The notes under the pieces were generated by a model. It was not told the origin of the DNA. It saw nothing but the letters and a program-made list of their open reading frames with translations, and did no database searches. A program made the translations under genes and the position numbers. This document shows, piece after piece, positions 60,761 through 64,000 of a stretch of 64,000 bases of DNA. Every line of letters starts with the position of its first letter. Position 1 is the stretch's first letter. The stretch covers positions 1 to 64,000 of the forward strand of contig JANOVM010000063.1 in NCBI GenBank assembly GCA_031417395.1, written 5' to 3'. This DNA comes from JADKIH01 sp031417395. GTDB taxonomy: Bacteria > Bacteroidota > Bacteroidia > AKYH767-A > 2013-40CM-41-45.

Positions 60761-61309
60761 TCATTCCAACAATTCCCAGTGCTGCAATCTTTCATACCAA
60801 ACTCCATCCTTTGACTGAACCGTCTTCCATAATTCAGCTGCATCGATTGAAATAAATTTTTCGGGAATTTCTATTTTCAAATTTATTAAATCCGTATTCG
60901 CCCCGGGTTTTATTCGTGCTAATGTACTATGCGGAATAGGATCTTTGTGTACAACATCAATTGTCATAAACTCCTTCACAGATTGAAATATACTTTCCGA
61001 TAATTGAGAAAACATTTCATTCTTACAAAATTTTCCCCACAACATGGATGGATGACTTATCTTACCCCTTAACTCCACCGTTTCAAATTCAAGCGTGAAA
61101 GTTTTTTGCTCTTCAAATAAATTTCCTAGAGCGGAAACTATTTTTTCAAGATTATCCTCTTCCACTTCACCAATAAAGAATAAAGTTATATGCAAATTAT
61201 CAGCGGGTATCCAACGGAATTTTTCGAGAGAAGAATTATTCTTTGAAATTCCCAGAAATGATTCGGACCAGTCGAGTGGCAAAGGGAAAGCAGAAAAAAG
61301 CCTTATCAT
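60761..61309 (-). CDS. thpR: RNA 2',3'-cyclic phosphodiesterase (2H family)
   Basis: A 182-residue 2H phosphoesterase. The two active-site tetrapeptides are H-I-T-L (H40-L43) and H-S-T-L (H127-L130). ThpR/LigT opens 2',3'-cyclic phosphates in RNA and can join 2'-5' ends in vitro. The length is standard. It lies 89 nt downstream of odhB on the same strand. Confidence 0.94.
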   Translation of the reverse strand: MIRLFSAFPLPLDWSESFLGISKNNSSLEKFRWIPADNLHITLFFIGEVEEDNLEKIVSALGNLFEEQKTFTLEFETVELRGKISHPSMLWGKFCKNEMFSQLSESIFQSVKEFMTIDVVHKDPIPHSTLARIKPGANTDLINLKIEIPEKFISIDAAELWKTVQSKDGVWYERLQHWELLE

Positions 61310-61398
61310 TTAATACAATATTGACGATCTTTTATACTGAAATATACGAAAAGTTTGAAACAGTATTCAAAGTTATCCGTTGTGCTTTCGTGTCTATT

Positions 61399-62628
61399 TT
61401 AAATCCCCAACAAAGCCTTCACGGGATCATTCCCGCCAAACATAAGCTTCACTGGCTCCTCCAACATCTGCTTAACCTTAACCAAAAAGCTCACAGACTC
61501 CCTTCCATCAATAATCCTATGGTCATACGATAAGGCCACATACATTATCGGACGAATCTCAACTTTACCATTTATAGCAATTGGCCGCTCAACAATATTG
61601 TGCATTCCAAGTATAGCACTCTGCGGTGGATTAATTATCGGCGTAGACAGCATAGAACCGAAGACACCTCCATTAGTAATTGTAAATGTACCGCCCGTCA
61701 TTTCATCAATAGAGATTTTCCCATCACGAGCTTTCGTTGCTAACTCAATTACCTTACTTTCAATTTCAGCCATAGTCAGTGACTCAGCATTGCGAATGAC
61801 AGGAACCATAAGCCCTTTCGGTGCACTCACGGCAATTCCTACGTCACAGTAATCGTGATAAATTATGTCGCTTCCATCTATGCGTGCATTTACAGCAGGA
61901 AAAGCAAGCAATGCTTCACAAACAGCTTTTGTAAAAAATGACATGAAACCGAGACCGACTCCGTATTTTTCTTTGAATATATCCTTGTATTGTTTTCGAA
62001 TATCCATGATAGCACTCATATCAACTTCATTAAAAGTTGTAAGCATGGCTGTTTCCTGCTTTACGGAAACCAAACGCTCTGCTACCTTTTTGCGAAGCAT
62101 GGTCATTGGTTCGCGCTTTTCTGTTCTTCCTCCGGAAGCTGTCCTGATGGAAGGAGTTATAGGGTTTAGCACATCTGCTTTTGTTATCCTTCCCCCTTTT
62201 CCTGAAGGCGTAACCTGAGCAGATGAAATATTTTTTTCACGCATGAGTTTTTCAGCAGCTACGGAAGGAATTCCCTGAGCATAAGTCTCTGGTTTTTCTA
62301 ATAGTTTTTCTTTCACAGGAGTTTTTACAGCTTCGTTAGCGGCTGTTGCAACAACTTCTTGTTTTACTTTTGCAGCAACGGGAGCAGCCACACTATCATC
62401 AATCGTACAAACAACGCTGCCAACTTTTATTGTATCTCCTTCTTTTGCTAAAATTTTTATGGCACCTGATGTCTCTGCATTGAGTGTTAATGTAGCTTTA
62501 TCGGAATCCACTTCACACAATTCTTCGTCTTTTTCAACATAGTCACCATCTTTCTTCAGCCAACGTGAAATTTGCACTTCTGTAATAGATTCACCCGGAC
62601 TTGGAACCTTCATTTCAATTTTTGCCAT
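61399..62628 (-). CDS. odhB: 2-oxoglutarate dehydrogenase E2 (dihydrolipoamide succinyltransferase)
   Basis: A 409-residue E2 core enzyme. The lipoyl domain (residues 1-77) has the lipoyl-lysine in D-S-D-K-A-T (K44). A mobile Ala/Lys/Val linker follows, then an E3-binding domain near 115-150, with S-V-A-A-E-K-L. The catalytic domain (about 175-409) contains the H-R-I-I-D-G-R active-site motif near 376-382. It transfers succinyl groups to CoA. It starts 5 nt after the odhA stop. Confidence 0.96.
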   Translation of the reverse strand: MAKIEMKVPSPGESITEVQISRWLKKDGDYVEKDEELCEVDSDKATLTLNAETSGAIKILAKEGDTIKVGSVVCTIDDSVAAPVAAKVKQEVVATAANEAVKTPVKEKLLEKPETYAQGIPSVAAEKLMREKNISSAQVTPSGKGGRITKADVLNPITPSIRTASGGRTEKREPMTMLRKKVAERLVSVKQETAMLTTFNEVDMSAIMDIRKQYKDIFKEKYGVGLGFMSFFTKAVCEALLAFPAVNARIDGSDIIYHDYCDVGIAVSAPKGLMVPVIRNAESLTMAEIESKVIELATKARDGKISIDEMTGGTFTITNGGVFGSMLSTPIINPPQSAILGMHNIVERPIAINGKVEIRPIMYVALSYDHRIIDGRESVSFLVKVKQMLEEPVKLMFGGNDPVKALLGI

Positions 62629-62633
62629 ACGTT

Positions 62634-64000
62634 TTATTTTTTGAATGCTTGAGTGATTAATTCATTTTGTTCACGATCGTGTGCTTTATAACTGCCTGTA
62701 GCAGGACTTGCACTTTCTGCCCGCGCCAGCACTTTAAATGGAATAACAGAAGTTGCCACCCGAAGCAGATACGACCAGGCGCCCATGTTTATTGGCTCTT
62801 CCTGTATCCATATCCATTCTTCGGCCGACTTATATTTTATTTTAAGCTTTTGTAATTGATCAACAGGTAATGGATAAAGCTGTTCCAGACGCACAATTGC
62901 AATATCCTCAACCTGATTTTTTTCTTTCTGCTCCAACAAATCGTAATAAATTTTTCCACTGCAAACAAGAACACGCTTAATCTTTGAAACATTTGCATTT
63001 ACATCCTCTATTACTTCTGTAAAAGAACCCGAAGCTAAATCCTTAATTTCAGAAATACATCTTGGATGTCGCAACAAACTCTTTGGAGTAAAAACAATTA
63101 AAGGTTTTCTGAAAGGGCGTTGAAGCTGCCTGCGTAAAGCATGGAAAAAATTAGCCGGTGTTGTACAATTGACAACCTGCATATTCAGATTGGCGCACAA
63201 GGTCAGGAACCGCTCCATTCTTCCGCTGGAATGCTCGGCTCCTTGTCCTTCATAACCATGCGGCAGTAATAAAACAATTCCATTCATGCGGTTCCATTTA
63301 TCTTCAGCAGTACTTATGTATTGATCAATGATGATCTGAGCGCCATTATTAAAATCACCAAACTGTGCTTCCCAAATCACCAGTGAATTTGGCGAAGACA
63401 TTGCATAGCCATATTCGAAACCTAATACTGCATATTCGGATAATAATGAATTATAGATTCTGAATTCAGCCTGGTTGGAATTAATATTATTCAGTGGGGT
63501 GTATTGCTCCTCTGAATCTTCCATCTTAATTACAGCATGCCTGTGAGAAAATGTACCACGTTCTACATCCTGTCCGCTGAAGCGAACCGGAAATCCTTCA
63601 TTCAACAATGTACCGTAAGCAAGTAATTCACCCATAGCCCAGTCGAAACGGCCTTCCTTCAACATTTTTTTTCTGTCTTCAAATAACTTAAGCGTCTTAT
63701 TGAAGAATTTCTTGTCACCGGGAAGGCTTGTAATTCTTTCCCCAATGGTATTGAGAATTTTTGCATCAACACCGGTGACAGGACTTTGCTTTAAATCCTC
63801 TGCTGTAGCCAGTCGCAAAGACTTCCAGCTTCCTTCCCGGTAAGATGCTACTTTCTTCTTCTTTACCTTCCGTGCCGTGTCAAGACTTCCCTGCAAAATC
63901 TCTTTGAAAGATTTTTCCATCTCCCGGGCAAGGTTTGCTTCAACTTCTCCTTGTGATAATAATTTATCGTTGTAAATTTTTCTTGGATCGTCGTGAGCGG
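62634..64000 (-). CDS. odhA: 2-oxoglutarate dehydrogenase E1, C-terminal part (runs off window)
   Basis: The thiamine-diphosphate E1 component, truncated by the window end. The frame is open to 64000: upstream of an in-frame Met at 63920 it continues with D-D-P-R-K-I-Y-N-D-K-L, which is interior OdhA sequence, so 63920 is not the start. About 455 residues are visible, including the E-R-G-T-F-S-H-R-H and S-L-L-S-E-Y-A-V-L-G-F-E-Y-G-Y motifs and the C-terminal E-S-A-S-P-A-T-G-S. The odhB gene follows 5 nt later. The 5' half lies outside the window. Confidence 0.95.
   Translation of the reverse strand, partial: AHDDPRKIYNDKLLSQGEVEANLAREMEKSFKEILQGSLDTARKVKKKKVASYREGSWKSLRLATAEDLKQSPVTGVDAKILNTIGERITSLPGDKKFFNKTLKLFEDRKKMLKEGRFDWAMGELLAYGTLLNEGFPVRFSGQDVERGTFSHRHAVIKMEDSEEQYTPLNNINSNQAEFRIYNSLLSEYAVLGFEYGYAMSSPNSLVIWEAQFGDFNNGAQIIIDQYISTAEDKWNRMNGIVLLLPHGYEGQGAEHSSGRMERFLTLCANLNMQVVNCTTPANFFHALRRQLQRPFRKPLIVFTPKSLLRHPRCISEIKDLASGSFTEVIEDVNANVSKIKRVLVCSGKIYYDLLEQKEKNQVEDIAIVRLEQLYPLPVDQLQKLKIKYKSAEEWIWIQEEPINMGAWSYLLRVATSVIPFKVLARAESASPATGSYKAHDREQNELITQAFKK

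Noticed and set aside
63920..63922. Start codon of odhA at 63920
   Set aside because: The frame stays open upstream with typical interior OdhA residues, so this Met is internal.

Overview
The window reads as chromosomal DNA of a Bacteroidetes bacterium, probably of the Sphingobacteriales/Chitinophagales/Saprospirales type. Evidence: a full-length SprA (type IX secretion outer-membrane translocon), several proteins ending in T9SS C-terminal sorting domains, Omp28-like and DUF6029 surface proteins, a DUF4296 lipoprotein, Bacteroidetes-type promoters (-33 TTTG/-7 TAnnTTTG) and little sign of Shine-Dalgarno sites. The genes are AT-rich and densely packed. I saw no rRNA, tRNA or CRISPR array.

Layout. 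1-244: the edge of a probable insertion sequence and a REP-like palindrome. 245-2534: an AHSA1-like gene, a Nudix hydrolase, and pyrE with a START-like gene. 2577-15668 (minus strand): a tightly packed polysaccharide operon with a RemB/Wzi-like outer-membrane protein, deacetylase, GNAT acyltransferase, two GT4 glycosyltransferases, a PAPS-type sulfotransferase, a Wzy-like polymerase and a Wzx-like flippase. Upstream and apparently in the same transcript lie cysQ, cysN, cysD and cysC, the complete set for making PAPS and clearing PAP. No PAPS reductase or sulfite reductase is present, so the sulfate genes look dedicated to polysaccharide sulfation. 15658-19046: deoC, a full aldehyde dehydrogenase and a half-length dehydrogenase without catalytic residues, resembling an ALDH16 enzyme split in two. 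19102-25931: surface and redox proteins (PorT-like barrel, Omp28 lipoprotein, DUF6029, TlpA-like thioredoxin, a T9SS-sorted Omp28 protein and a small T9SS-sorted protein).

26016-37851 (plus strand): maeB, ruvA, sprA, gcvH, a VanZ-like gene and ubiX. 38090-42085: a 1331-residue secreted protein with a DNRLRE domain, twelve 80-residue repeats (240 bp each, no indels) and a T9SS sorting domain. 42086-42695: non-coding DNA with nested inverted repeats. 42696-45563: a small conserved gene, queG, ruvB and an outer-membrane protein. 45814-48830: a lipoprotein membrane-fusion protein, an FtsX-like permease and an ABC ATPase. 48831-49229: a candidate small RNA with promoter-like elements, hairpins and a terminator, next to an RRM RNA-binding protein gene. 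49765-54312: acs, a dolichol-phosphate-mannose-synthase-like GT2, dihydroorotase and a DUF4296 lipoprotein. 54340-60752: an NAD-dependent epimerase, tyrS, a small membrane protein, a LuxE-like acyl-protein synthetase, nadB, an Nfu/NifU-type Fe-S scaffold and an MmcQ/YjbR protein. 60761-64000: thpR, then odhB and the 3' part of odhA, which runs off the window.

Most of the window is core metabolism and envelope function. The most distinctive parts are the PAPS-supplied sulfated-polysaccharide operon, the deoC/split-ALDH cassette, the indel-free repeat protein, the candidate sRNA, and several genes whose -7 element lies only 4-5 nt before the ATG, implying leaderless mRNAs. No function here rests on a database search; all calls come from motifs, length and context.
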